Positions 8,326-15,112 of a stretch of 39,394 bases of DNA are shown here, piece after piece; the stretch's first letter is position 1, and every line of letters begins with the position of its first letter. The position numbers and the translations under genes were made by a program. Origin of the DNA: Methylacidiphilales bacterium (GTDB lineage Bacteria; Verrucomicrobiota; Verrucomicrobiia; Methylacidiphilales; UBA1321); assembly GCA_021272315.1 (NCBI GenBank), contig JAJSLI010000094.1:1-39394 (forward strand), written 5' to 3'. The notes under the pieces are model-generated. The model was not told where the DNA came from, did no database searches, and was given only the letters and a program-made list of their open reading frames with translations.

Positions 8326-9831
8326 ATGAACGATTCATCCTCCGTGGCAGGCGACTTTTTCCAGCACCGTCCGAAGGATGAGTGCGGCGTTTTTGCCGTC
8401 TTCGGCCATCCCCACGCGGCCGAGATCACCTTCTTCGGGCTCTACGCCCTGCAGCACCGCGGCCAGGAAAGCGCCGGCATCGTCGTCGCCGGCAACAAGG
8501 AACGCAAGTTCAAGACCCATCACGGGATGGGCCTTGTCTCCCAGGTCTTCAACGAGAAGGAACTCGCCAAGCTGCCCGGCACGCGCGCCATCGGCCATGT
8601 CCGCTACTCGACCACCGGTTCCAGCACCCTTGAAAACGCCCAGCCCATCGTCGCCGACTGCTCCCGCGGTCAGATCGCCGTCGGCCACAACGGCAACCTC
8701 GTCAACGCCAACCTGCTGCGCGATGAACTCGAGGCCGAGGGCGCCATCTTCAAGACCACCGTCGACAGCGAGGTCATCCTCCACCTCATGGCCCAGCCCA
8801 CCAACCACCTCGGCGACAGCATCCTCATCCAGGCCCTCTGCAAGGTCAAGGGCGCCTTCTCCCTTGTCCTGCTCAGCGAGCGCGAAATCATCGGTGTGCG
8901 CGATTCCCTCGGCTTCCGCCCGCTCTGCATCGGCAAGGTCGACAACTCCTGGCTCCTTTCGAGCGAGAGCTGCGCCTTCGACATCATCCCGGGCGCCAAA
9001 TTCATCCGCGACGTCGAGCCCGGCGAAATCGTCGTCATCGACGAAAGCGGCCTCCGCTCCTACAAGCCCTTCGTTGCCAAGGATCATCTTGGCTTCTGCA
9101 TCTTTGAATACGTCTACTTCGCCCGGCCTGACAGCACGCTCGAGGGCGCCAACGTCAGCGCCGTCCGCACCAACATGGGCCGCGAACTCGCCCGGCTCCA
9201 CCCCGTCGAGGCCGACCTTGTCATCCCCGTCCCCGACTCCGGCAATTACGCCGCGCTCGGTTTCAGCGAGGAATCCGGCATTCCCTACGACCACGCCTTC
9301 GTCCGCAATCACTACGTCGGACGCACCTTTCTCAATCCCTCGCCGTTGGCGCGCGAATTCGGCGTCAAGGTGAAGCTCAACATCATCAAGGAGCGGGTGG
9401 CCGGCAAACGCATCGTCGTCGTTGACGACTCCATCGTCCGCGGCACCACCGCCCGCGCCCGCGTCATGAATTTGCGCAACGCCGGCGCCAAGGAAGTCCA
9501 CATCCGCATCAGTTGTCCCCCCCACCGTTTCCCCTGCCACTACGGCATCGACTTCCCCGATCCCGCCGAACTCATCGCCAACCAGCTTTCGCACCAGGAA
9601 ATCGCCAAATATCTCCAGGCCGATTCCCTCGGCTACCTGGACGAGGCGGGCATGGTCCGCGCCACCGGCCGCGGCGAAAATAAATTTTGCATGGCCTGCT
9701 TCAACCAGAAGTATCCCGTCCCGGTCACCCCCGACATCGACAAGCTCATCCTGGAACGGCGTCGCGAACGCGCCGAATCGCTCGTCTTCGCCGAGGATAC
9801 CGCCCCGCGTCTCTTCAGCGGGAAGATTTGA
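8326..9831 (+). CDS. purF: amidophosphoribosyltransferase
   Basis: Catalyses the first step of de novo purine synthesis: PRPP plus glutamine to phosphoribosylamine. The reading frame is open upstream to 8095, but homology starts after the ATG at 8326, giving 501 residues. The first 19 residues look like a propeptide, so Cys20 in KDECGVFAVFG would become the N-terminal nucleophile of the glutaminase domain. The PRPP loop is VVVDDSIVRGTT. Cysteines in GFCIFEYVYF, ISCPPHRFPCHYG and NKFCMACF match the iron-sulfur cluster ligands of the Bacillus-type enzyme, unlike the cluster-free Escherichia type. The gene stands alone, divergent from aroE and convergent with the RluA-type gene. Confidence 0.96.
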   Translation: MNDSSSVAGDFFQHRPKDECGVFAVFGHPHAAEITFFGLYALQHRGQESAGIVVAGNKERKFKTHHGMGLVSQVFNEKELAKLPGTRAIGHVRYSTTGSSTLENAQPIVADCSRGQIAVGHNGNLVNANLLRDELEAEGAIFKTTVDSEVILHLMAQPTNHLGDSILIQALCKVKGAFSLVLLSEREIIGVRDSLGFRPLCIGKVDNSWLLSSESCAFDIIPGAKFIRDVEPGEIVVIDESGLRSYKPFVAKDHLGFCIFEYVYFARPDSTLEGANVSAVRTNMGRELARLHPVEADLVIPVPDSGNYAALGFSEESGIPYDHAFVRNHYVGRTFLNPSPLAREFGVKVKLNIIKERVAGKRIVVVDDSIVRGTTARARVMNLRNAGAKEVHIRISCPPHRFPCHYGIDFPDPAELIANQLSHQEIAKYLQADSLGYLDEAGMVRATGRGENKFCMACFNQKYPVPVTPDIDKLILERRRERAESLVFAEDTAPRLFSGKI

Positions 9832-9884
9832 ATGTAGCGGCGGTCGGCGCCAGTCCTGACCGAAGCTGAAGGGACCGTCGCACT

Positions 9885-10643
9885 CTAAATCTCCAACTGT
9901 GCGACTAACGCCCTCATATCCTCCGGCAGCGGCGCGGTAAACGTCCGCACCGCGCCGTCCCACGGGAAACTCAACTCGTGCGCGTGCAGCGCGTGCCGGG
10001 GCAGCCCCAGCACCCGCTCATGCTCCGGTGTCCAGCCCTCGGCGATGAATTTCAAATAAAGATTCGGGTCGGGCCCGTAAATTTTGTCCCCGATGACGGG
10101 ATGGCCGAGATGCGCCAGGTGCACCCGCAACTGGTGCAGCCGTCCGGTGTGCGCTTGGAGCCGCAGCAGCGACAGGGGCCGCGCATCCGGCCCGCTGACC
10201 GCCACGCGCCAGAACTCGGTCCGCGCCGGGGCCGATTTGCGGCCCTGCGGATCGTCCGCCGCCAAGACGCCCTGCCGCAGCCAGATCGGATTCTCCGCGG
10301 AAATGCCCAGCCGCCCGATCGGCGCGTCGATCACCCCGTGTTCCGCTTCGACCCGGCCCGAGACGAGCGCGAGGTAAAGCTTGCCCACCTGCCGCCGCAT
10401 GGTCAGCGACCCAAGCCGCGACGCCGCCTCCGGCGAACGCGCCACCAGCACCGTTCCGCTCGTCTCGCGGTCAAGCCGATTGGCCAGCGCCACGAATTCG
10501 CCCGGAAACTTTTCCCGCAGCCAGCCCAGAAGGGATGGCTGACCGTCGGGCCGCGTTGGGTGCGAAATCAGGTCCGTCGGCTTGGCCACCACAAGGAAAT
10601 CGCGCTCCTGCGCGAGGATCGCCGGTTCGGGTGTCGTCGTCAT
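9885..10643 (-). CDS. RluA-family pseudouridine synthase
   Basis: Isomerises specific uridines to pseudouridine in rRNA or tRNA. The 252-residue protein has the RluA catalytic motif NRLDRETSGTVLVAR with Asp58 as nucleophile, and the later family blocks LQAHTGRLHQLRVHL and GHPVIGDKIYG. No S4 RNA-binding domain precedes it, resembling the short RluA/TruC-like members. Which uridine it modifies cannot be decided here. It is convergent with purF (53 bases apart) and divergent from the secreted protein gene at 10667 with only 23 bases between starts, so promoters must overlap. Confidence 0.9.
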   Translation of the reverse strand: MTTTPEPAILAQERDFLVVAKPTDLISHPTRPDGQPSLLGWLREKFPGEFVALANRLDRETSGTVLVARSPEAASRLGSLTMRRQVGKLYLALVSGRVEAEHGVIDAPIGRLGISAENPIWLRQGVLAADDPQGRKSAPARTEFWRVAVSGPDARPLSLLRLQAHTGRLHQLRVHLAHLGHPVIGDKIYGPDPNLYLKFIAEGWTPEHERVLGLPRHALHAHELSFPWDGAVRTFTAPLPEDMRALVAQLEI

Positions 10644-10666
10644 GCGGGTTCGGGTTTGCGTTGGAA

Positions 10667-11371
10667 ATGGAAAAGTTTACGCTGAGGATGATGAGCCAGC
10701 TTCAATTGACTCTCTCCCTTGCCTTGGTGTTGCTTCTGGCGCCGATGGGTTCCCTCCGGCTTTCAGCTGACAATGCCACCAACAGCCCGGACGGCAACAC
10801 GGCGACCGCCACCGCCTCCGGCAACGCCTATATCCACGGTTACACCGGCTTCACGTTCCCACTCAACGTCGGCCCGTTCAAGCGGGTGCAGGTCACGCCC
10901 TTCAACGCCAATGCCAGCGACGTCGGCATCGATTACAACAACGATCCGTTGACCGCCCACGTTTCCGTCAACATCTACCCGGCCAAGGGCCCCCTCCAGG
11001 CCCACTACCAGCAATGCCGCGACCAGGTCGCCCAAGTCCATCCCGACGCCAAGCTCGTCGAGGAAAAACCGGTTACGCTCAACAAGGCGGGCGCCACCTA
11101 CAACGGCTATAGCGCCCTCTTCACCTTTCAGGGCAAATTCGCCGCCGACACCGAGCAGCAGCTTCTCACCAAGCTCATCGTCTTCCAGTACGGCGACTAC
11201 TTCGTCACCTACCGGGTCAGCTATACCGGGGACAACCGCGCGGCAAACGAAAAGCTGATCGACGACTTCATCCAAAACCTCGATTGGCCGCCGCCAACCC
11301 CGGCCACGCCACTGGCTACTCCCTCGACCACACCACTGGCTACGCCCCCGGCTCCTTCAACCACACCTTGA
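10667..11371 (+). CDS. secreted protein of unknown function
   Basis: A 234-residue exported protein. The ATG at 10667 gives a basic n-region (MEKFTLR) and a strongly hydrophobic core (LTLSLALVLLLAP), a good signal peptide; ATGs at 10688 and 10691 are alternatives and have GAGG just ahead. The mature part has one domain of about 150 residues with alternating strands, including GFTFPLNVGPFKRVQVTPFN and QYGDYFVTYRVSYTG, and ends with a Pro/Thr/Ala-rich tail built on a repeated TPLATP unit. The shape recalls small beta-rich proteins that follow YfiO or TPR genes, but I recognise no family. The start is only 23 bases from the divergent RluA-type gene. Confidence 0.7.
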   Translation: MEKFTLRMMSQLQLTLSLALVLLLAPMGSLRLSADNATNSPDGNTATATASGNAYIHGYTGFTFPLNVGPFKRVQVTPFNANASDVGIDYNNDPLTAHVSVNIYPAKGPLQAHYQQCRDQVAQVHPDAKLVEEKPVTLNKAGATYNGYSALFTFQGKFAADTEQQLLTKLIVFQYGDYFVTYRVSYTGDNRAANEKLIDDFIQNLDWPPPTPATPLATPSTTPLATPPAPSTTP

Positions 11372-11388
11372 TAGCAATGGTGAATTGA

Positions 11389-11628
11389 TGTCCCGCAGGG
11401 ACAATTGAGCTTAGCCCGGCGATTCATCGCCGGGTTGGCCATCGTCGTTTGAGGCCCGGAGGGCCGGAAAGAAATTAGCCGGTGGCGCAGCCACCGGTTT
11501 AGCCCGCAAGGTCAACCGCCCCGGATGGGGCGGCGGATCAATCTGCCTCTCAGAGATTCCACCGCCCCTACGGGGGCGGGTCCTTTTTCTCGCTCCCAAG
11601 CCATTTCCGGCGGTGAAATCACCGCTGG
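11389..11628. repeat. cluster of seven GC-rich palindromes (REP-like hairpins)
   Basis: Seven separate inverted repeats follow one another in 240 bases: 11389-11403 (stem TGTCCC, loop GCA), 11415-11434 (CCCGGCGA, loop TTCA), 11453-11465 (GGCCC, loop GGA), 11479-11497 (CCGGTGGC, loop GCA), 11516-11533 (CCGCCCC, loop GGAT), 11562-11579 (CCGCCCC, loop TACG) and 11607-11628 (CCGGCGGTG with one G-T pair, loop AAAT). The word TTAGCC recurs at 11411, 11475 and 11499. No open frame with a plausible product crosses the region. It forms the left part of the only gene-free stretch above 300 bases (11372-12007). It resembles REP-type structured repeats, but no REP-associated transposase is in view. Confidence 0.75.
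11562..11588 (+). terminator. possible intrinsic terminator within the hairpin cluster
   Basis: The sixth hairpin, stem CCGCCCC/GGGGCGG with a 4-base loop, is followed by GTCCTTTTTCTC (T run 11583-11587 after two C). This is the only hairpin of the cluster with a T run, so it could terminate transcription from the secreted protein gene ending at 11371. The spacing between stem and T run is a little long. Confidence 0.4.
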
Positions 11629-11800
11629 CAAAACGTCATTCTGAGACAACCAAACCCTGCGGGTGTTTTGGGCGCGGGATGAACTGAATTTTGACGGAAT
11701 TACCAAATTTGGACCAAATTAACGGAATTTTTTTAACAGGAAGACATGAAAGCATGAAAACAGGAGAAACGTATTTTAATCAATTCGGCCTGCCTTTCCC
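11629..11800. other. AT-rich linker with small inverted and direct repeats, no gene
   Basis: Between the hairpin cluster and the tandem repeats the DNA turns abruptly AT-rich. AATTTGG (11706-11712) and CCAAATT (11714-11720) form a perfect palindrome around one A. ACGGAATT occurs at 11694 and 11722. TTAACAGGA (11733-11741) is the exact reverse complement of TCCTGTTAA at the start of the first tandem unit, so the linker and the array could pair. ACAGGA recurs at 11760. I see no coding frame, promoter of good quality or RNA gene. Confidence 0.5.
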
Positions 11801-11932
11801 AATCCTGTTAATCTTGTTAATCCTGTCTAAAAGTCCGCCAGCCTTCCAATCCTGTTAATCTTGTTAATCCTGTCTAAAAATCAGCCCGCCTTCCAATCCT
11901 GTTAATCTTGTTAATCCTGTCTAAAATTCGGG
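11801..11932. repeat. 47-bp tandem repeat, three copies
   Basis: Copies begin at 11801, 11848 and 11895, a constant period of 47 bases. Each has an identical 32-base core made of three near-identical 9-mers (AATCCTGTT, AATCTTGTT, AATCCTGTC) followed by TAAAA. The 15-base joins are similar to each other and end GCCTTCC. A degenerate start of a further unit (GCCTTTCCC) lies just before the first. The array ends about 75 bases before the DUF4126-type gene. I have the impression that the AATCCTGTTAATC word recurs in other bacterial genomes, but that is memory and was not checked. Confidence 0.85.
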
Positions 11933-12007
11933 AAAAAGGGAGGTTCATGAGGAGCAAACGGGCAATTCGATTCGCTTTTGCACCGCCCCGCAGATAAAAT
12001 TAAACCC

Positions 12008-12628
12008 GTGCCCACCGTCAACGAACCCGTCGCCGCGGTCATTGTCGGACTGCTCCTGAGCCTTTCCGCGGGCGTCCGCATCACCCTGCCGCTGCTCGCC
12101 CTCAACCTCCTCGCCCTCGATCACCTCGTCACCCTGCCCGCGAACCTGGCTTGGCTTGGCAGCGAGCCGACGCTGATCATCGTCTCCGTGGCCTGCGTGG
12201 CCGAAACCGTCGTCCATTACATCCCCGCCGCCGGCACGTTCCTCAAGGCCGCCGCCACGCCACTGGCCTTTGTCGCGGGCACGCTGCTCATGGCCGTCCC
12301 GTTGAGCGGCCACAACCCGCTTTACCAGTGGACCCTGGCCGCTTTCCTCGGCGGGGGACTCTCCACCCTCACCCATATCGGCCTCACCGGCACGCGCGCC
12401 GCCGGCGAACCGGCCAACGTCGCCTCGCTCGGCCTCTTCGGTCTCGTCTGGAACACCGGCGAACTGCTCGTCTCGCTCATACTCGCCGCGCTGGGCGGAC
12501 TCTGTCTCGTCGCCGGTTGGGCCGCCAAAGGGATCGGCCTTGCCGTCCTCGCCGCCCTGATCCTCAGCCTGCTGCTTGTCGCCGGCCTCCGTTTCGCCCG
12601 CGCGCCCCAAACCGCCTCGCGGGTTTGA
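12008..12628 (+). CDS. DUF4126-type integral membrane protein
   Basis: A 206-residue, very hydrophobic protein with about five or six membrane segments. The opening VIVGLLLSLSAGVRITLPLL, then the NLAWLGS and VACVAETVVHYIP blocks, match what I know of the DUF4126 family, whose function is unknown. The GTG at 12008 is preferred because it places the first helix a few residues in; a TTG at 11978 is the in-frame alternative. Neither has a good ribosome binding site. It stands alone downstream of the tandem repeats and is convergent with the GYF/PH-like gene. A role in transport or membrane homeostasis would be a guess. Confidence 0.72.
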   Translation: MPTVNEPVAAVIVGLLLSLSAGVRITLPLLALNLLALDHLVTLPANLAWLGSEPTLIIVSVACVAETVVHYIPAAGTFLKAAATPLAFVAGTLLMAVPLSGHNPLYQWTLAAFLGGGLSTLTHIGLTGTRAAGEPANVASLGLFGLVWNTGELLVSLILAALGGLCLVAGWAAKGIGLAVLAALILSLLLVAGLRFARAPQTASRV

Positions 12629-12653
12629 GCCAAGGTACCGAGCGCCGCTTCAT

Positions 12654-12683
12654 CTAGCTTTGCAGCTTCTAGCTTTGCAGCTT
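12654..12683 (-). repeat. 15-bp tandem duplication covering a stop codon
   Basis: The 15 bases at 12669-12683 are repeated exactly at 12654-12668. Read on the minus strand each copy encodes Lys-Leu-Gln-Ser-stop, so the GYF/PH-like gene ends KLQS-stop and the duplicate repeats the same four codons and stop in frame just beyond. It leaves the protein unchanged and looks like a recent replication-slippage event. Confidence 0.85.
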
Positions 12684-13373
12684 CTTCACCAGGTCGCGGA
12701 CGACGGCGGCGCGGGCCACGGCGGAAAAGACCACCTCGGCATCGTCGCTCGCTGCGCTCGAAAACTCGATATTGCCGTAGCCGAGAAAGTTCATGTCGGC
12801 GGCGATGCTCCGGATGTCCTGGATGCGCAGTTCGCGCGATTTCCGGTCAAAGATGCCGGTCTCGATGCTGACGCGCTTGTTCGTCACCGCGTAGCGGGTG
12901 ACCTTCCGGTCGAAGAAGACGTAGAGAAAAATGAGCAGGGCAACCGGCAACGGGCTCAGGTCGACGAGCAGGGGCAGTTGGAAGAAATAGTAGAGGCCGA
13001 CCGGGGCCAGAATCAGAACGACGGCGGGCAGAAGCCACCATCCCCATTTCCACCAGGTGGGATGGCCCGTCCAGTGGACCTGCTCCGGCACGGATGGCGC
13101 CTGGGCGACCGGCGCGACAGTCGGGGAATAGGGCACGTCCGGCCCGCGCGCTCCGGCCAATTCATAGGGTGGAAGCACCGTGGTTTTCTGATGAAGGGGA
13201 TCAGCGGACGCCGGCTCGATCTGGGATATGATGTCGCCCAGCGGCTGCCAGTCGGCCTTGCCCTCCTGCCAGTAGAGGGTCAGGGCCGTGATTTGTCCCG
13301 CGCCCCACATCGACTGGACCTGCTGGAGTGTGTAGGGACCGGCCTGCGCCTCATTCAGCCAGAGGTAGTACAT
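12669..13373 (-). CDS. membrane protein with GYF_2-like and bacterial PH-like domains
   Basis: A 234-residue protein of unknown function. Residues 1-50 form a GYF_2-like domain: MYYLWLNEAQAGPYTLQQVQ, SMWGAGQIT and ADWQPLGD. A Pro-rich linker follows, then two closely spaced hydrophobic segments (about 110-165). The C-terminal part (FDRKVTRYAVTNKRVSIETG, RKSRELRIQDIRSI, FLGYGNIEF) matches the bPH_2-type domain found on membrane proteins. The ATG at 13373 is chosen because the GYF domain begins there; the frame extends 7 codons to a TTG. GYF domains bind proline-rich peptides in eukaryotes; in bacteria the role is not settled. The gene is divergent from the aldo/keto reductase. Confidence 0.78.
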   Translation of the reverse strand: MYYLWLNEAQAGPYTLQQVQSMWGAGQITALTLYWQEGKADWQPLGDIISQIEPASADPLHQKTTVLPPYELAGARGPDVPYSPTVAPVAQAPSVPEQVHWTGHPTWWKWGWWLLPAVVLILAPVGLYYFFQLPLLVDLSPLPVALLIFLYVFFDRKVTRYAVTNKRVSIETGIFDRKSRELRIQDIRSIAADMNFLGYGNIEFSSAASDDAEVVFSAVARAAVVRDLVKKLQS

Positions 13374-13488
13374 GACTCCAAAGGCTAAGCACAAATTTAC
13401 CGGCTGACTAGATCAGGCTGAAAAATGGAAATCCGGTACTTCTTGTTTCTTTTGCCTCAATCGTGATCGTGAGTAGATTCTTAGCCCT

Positions 13489-14367
13489 ATGAGCACTCCT
13501 ACGACTTTGAAACCCGACGCGGCGGCTGGTGGAACCTTTACCCTTGGAGGCGATCTCCCCGTACGCCGGCTCGGATTCGGCGCCATGCGGATCACCGGCG
13601 AGGGCATTTGGGGCGACCCGAAGGACGTGGAGGGGGCGAAGCGCCTTCTGCGCCGCGTCGTCGACCTGGGCATCGACTTCATCGACACCGCCGACTCCTA
13701 CGGCCCGGAAGTCAGCGAACGGCTCATCGCCGAAGCGCTTTATCCCTATCCAAAAGGCCTCGTCATCGCAACCAAGGGCGGCCTCACCCGCCCCGGGCGG
13801 GGAGAGTGGGCGCCCGTGGGCCGGCCCGAGTACATCCGCCAGTGTGTCGAGCTGAGCCTGCGCCGTCTGCGCGTCGACCGCATCGATCTCTACCAGTTGC
13901 ACCGCATCGACCCGAAGGTGCCGGCTGAGGAAACGCTGGGCGCGCTCAAGGATTTTCAGAAAGCCGGAAAAATCCGGCACATCGGCCTTTCGGAAGTCTC
14001 CGTGGCCGAAATCGAACGGGCGAAAAAGACGGCCCCCATCGTCAGCGTGCAAAATCTCTACAATCTCGGCGACCGCAAACACGACGACGTCGTTGATTAT
14101 TGCGAGAAGCATCACCTGGGATTCATCCCGTGGTTTCCCGTCGCTGCGGGCGAACTGGCCCGTCCGGGCGGCCCGCTGGATGCGGCGGCCAAGCACCACG
14201 GCGCAACGGTCAGCCAGATTGCCCTCGCGTGGCTGCTCCACCGCTCGCCCGTCGTGCTGCCGATCCCCGGCACCTCTTCCATCGCCCACCTGGAAGAAAA
14301 CACCGCGGCCGCCTCGCTGCGTCTCGATGCGGACGAATGGAAGGCCATCGAAAAAACGCTGCGGTAA
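13489..14367 (+). CDS. aldo/keto reductase
   Basis: An NADPH-dependent oxidoreductase of the aldo/keto reductase superfamily, 292 residues. The catalytic tetrad is present: Asp66 and Tyr71 in FIDTADSYG, Lys96 in IATKGG, and His138 in DLYQLHRID. The cofactor-binding end shows [15 protein letters not shown]. The opening ([19 protein letters not shown]) is typical of YdhF/YajO-like or AKR-type enzymes related to bacterial general stress reductases. Substrate cannot be named. The stop is 13 bases before the first copy of the 52-bp direct repeat, so before the toxin-antitoxin cassette arrived it probably lay next to the methyltransferase now at 15113. Confidence 0.92.
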   Translation: MSTPTTLKPDAAAGGTFTLGGDLPVRRLGFGAMRITGEGIWGDPKDVEGAKRLLRRVVDLGIDFIDTADSYGPEVSERLIAEALYPYPKGLVIATKGGLTRPGRGEWAPVGRPEYIRQCVELSLRRLRVDRIDLYQLHRIDPKVPAEETLGALKDFQKAGKIRHIGLSEVSVAEIERAKKTAPIVSVQNLYNLGDRKHDDVVDYCEKHHLGFIPWFPVAAGELARPGGPLDAAAKHHGATVSQIALAWLLHRSPVVLPIPGTSSIAHLEENTAAASLRLDADEWKAIEKTLR

Positions 14368-14380
14368 ATCCGGGCCATGC

Positions 14381-14432
14381 CGGCGGTTTAACTTCCTTCT
14401 CGCGCTTTCTTATAGTTTAGTGGCGCACCCGC
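14381..14432 (+). repeat. 52-bp direct repeat, left copy
   Basis: Bases 14381-14432 match 15061-15112 at 50 of 52 positions; the two differences are at 14406-14407 (TT against CA). The copies are 680 bases apart and bracket the toxin-antitoxin pair. The match ends sharply on both sides. The copy sits between the aldo/keto reductase stop and the antitoxin gene and contains a plausible promoter. Confidence 0.93.
14388..14416 (+). promoter_or_regulatory. sigma-70-like promoter in the left repeat, for the toxin-antitoxin pair
   Basis: TTAACT (14388-14393) and TATAGT (14411-14416) are 17 bases apart. They match the TTGACA and TATAAT consensus at four and five of six positions. A start near 14423 would give a leader of about 60 bases to the antitoxin ATG at 14482. 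The same boxes occur in the right copy. Predicted from sequence only. Confidence 0.5.
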
Positions 14433-14481
14433 GAGTCCTATTCCCCTTGAATCTCGAGTTCGCGTTACGTATCTTTCCCTG

Positions 14482-14685
14482 ATGACCGCTGGCCAAATCA
14501 TCCACGAGATCGAAGCGCTCCCCATCGAAGAGCAGCGTGAGGTTTTGTCCCGGCTGCAGAAGCGGTTTGAGGATCAGGAAGCGACCGCAGCCAAGGTCAC
14601 TTATGCCGATGGGGGTGAAGTGATGCGGGTTGCCGACCGTATCTTCACGGAGCGGGCCGATCTCTTCAAAAAGTTGGCCAAGTAG
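14482..14685 (+). CDS. antitoxin partner of the Doc-like toxin (Phd-like role)
   Basis: A 67-residue protein placed directly before the Doc-like gene, the usual antitoxin position; the gap is 5 bases. The N-terminal part MTAGQIIHEIEALPIEEQRE is helical and charged. The C-terminal helix ends RIFTERADLFKKLAK, resembling the tails of short antitoxins that block Fic/Doc toxins by covering the active site. I see no canonical Phd DNA-binding fold, so whether it represses its own promoter is unclear. The antitoxin call rests on position, size and this tail. The promoter in the left 52-bp repeat probably drives both genes. Confidence 0.75.
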   Translation: MTAGQIIHEIEALPIEEQREVLSRLQKRFEDQEATAAKVTYADGGEVMRVADRIFTERADLFKKLAK

Positions 14686-14690
14686 GTTTC

Positions 14691-15071
14691 GTGAAAATGC
14701 CAAAGTTTTTGGACACGGAGAGTGTCTTCAAACTCCACGCTGTCTCCTTGCGACGGTTTGGCGGGAGCGAAGGCGTTCGCGATCTCAACCTGATTGAATC
14801 GGCGCTCGGCGCGGCCATGAACACATACCACTATGGCAACGGCGATGTTTTTGACATCGCAGCCTCGTACGCTTTTCATTTGGCGCAGGCCCAGGCGTTC
14901 CTCGACGGAAACAAACGCACGGCCGTGGTAACAGCATTGGTATTCCTCGAAATCAACGGTATCATGAAAACGCCCGACGATGCCCGCCTCTACGACGCCA
15001 TGATCGCCATCGCGGAAAGACGGCTCGACAAGGCCGGGCTGGCTGAAATTTTCCGGCAGGCGGCGGTTTAA
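14691..15071 (+). CDS. Doc-like (Fic-fold) toxin with the catalytic His replaced by Gln
   Basis: A 126-residue death-on-curing protein. Active family members modify cellular targets: Doc of phage P1 phosphorylates EF-Tu, and related Fic enzymes AMPylate proteins. The Fic loop is readable as AQAFLDGNKRTAV (residues 67-79) with Phe70, Asp72, Gly73, Asn74, Lys75 and Arg76, but the family His before x-Phe is Gln68 (codon CAG at 14892). His63 lies five residues upstream and is not an obvious substitute. The rest of the fold (GGSEGVRDLNLIESAL, then AERRLDKAGLAEIF) is intact. Translation starts at GTG 14691, or ATG 14697. Its last codons and stop (GCG GTT TAA) lie inside the right 52-bp repeat. Confidence 0.85.
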   Translation: MKMPKFLDTESVFKLHAVSLRRFGGSEGVRDLNLIESALGAAMNTYHYGNGDVFDIAASYAFHLAQAQAFLDGNKRTAVVTALVFLEINGIMKTPDDARLYDAMIAIAERRLDKAGLAEIFRQAAV

Positions 15072-15112
15072 CTTCCTTCTCGCGCCATCTTATAGTTTAG
15101 TGGCGCACCCGC
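15061..15112 (+). repeat. 52-bp direct repeat, right copy
   Basis: Second copy of the repeat at 14381-14432. It begins within the last codons of the Doc-like gene, supplies that gene's TAA stop (15069-15071), and ends exactly at the ATG of the methyltransferase at 15113. This suggests the copy is the original upstream region of the methyltransferase, and that the left copy arose when the cassette entered. Confidence 0.93.
15068..15096 (+). promoter_or_regulatory. sigma-70-like promoter in the right repeat, for the methyltransferase
   Basis: TTAACT (15068-15073) and TATAGT (15091-15096), spacer 17, as in the left copy. A start near 15103 would leave only about ten bases before the ATG at 15113, with no Shine-Dalgarno sequence, so the message would be nearly leaderless. 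Predicted from sequence only. Confidence 0.5.

Noticed and set aside
11801..11932. CRISPR array
   Set aside because: The joins between the 32-base cores are only 15 bases and resemble each other, too short and too alike for spacers, and no cas gene is near. It is a simple tandem repeat.
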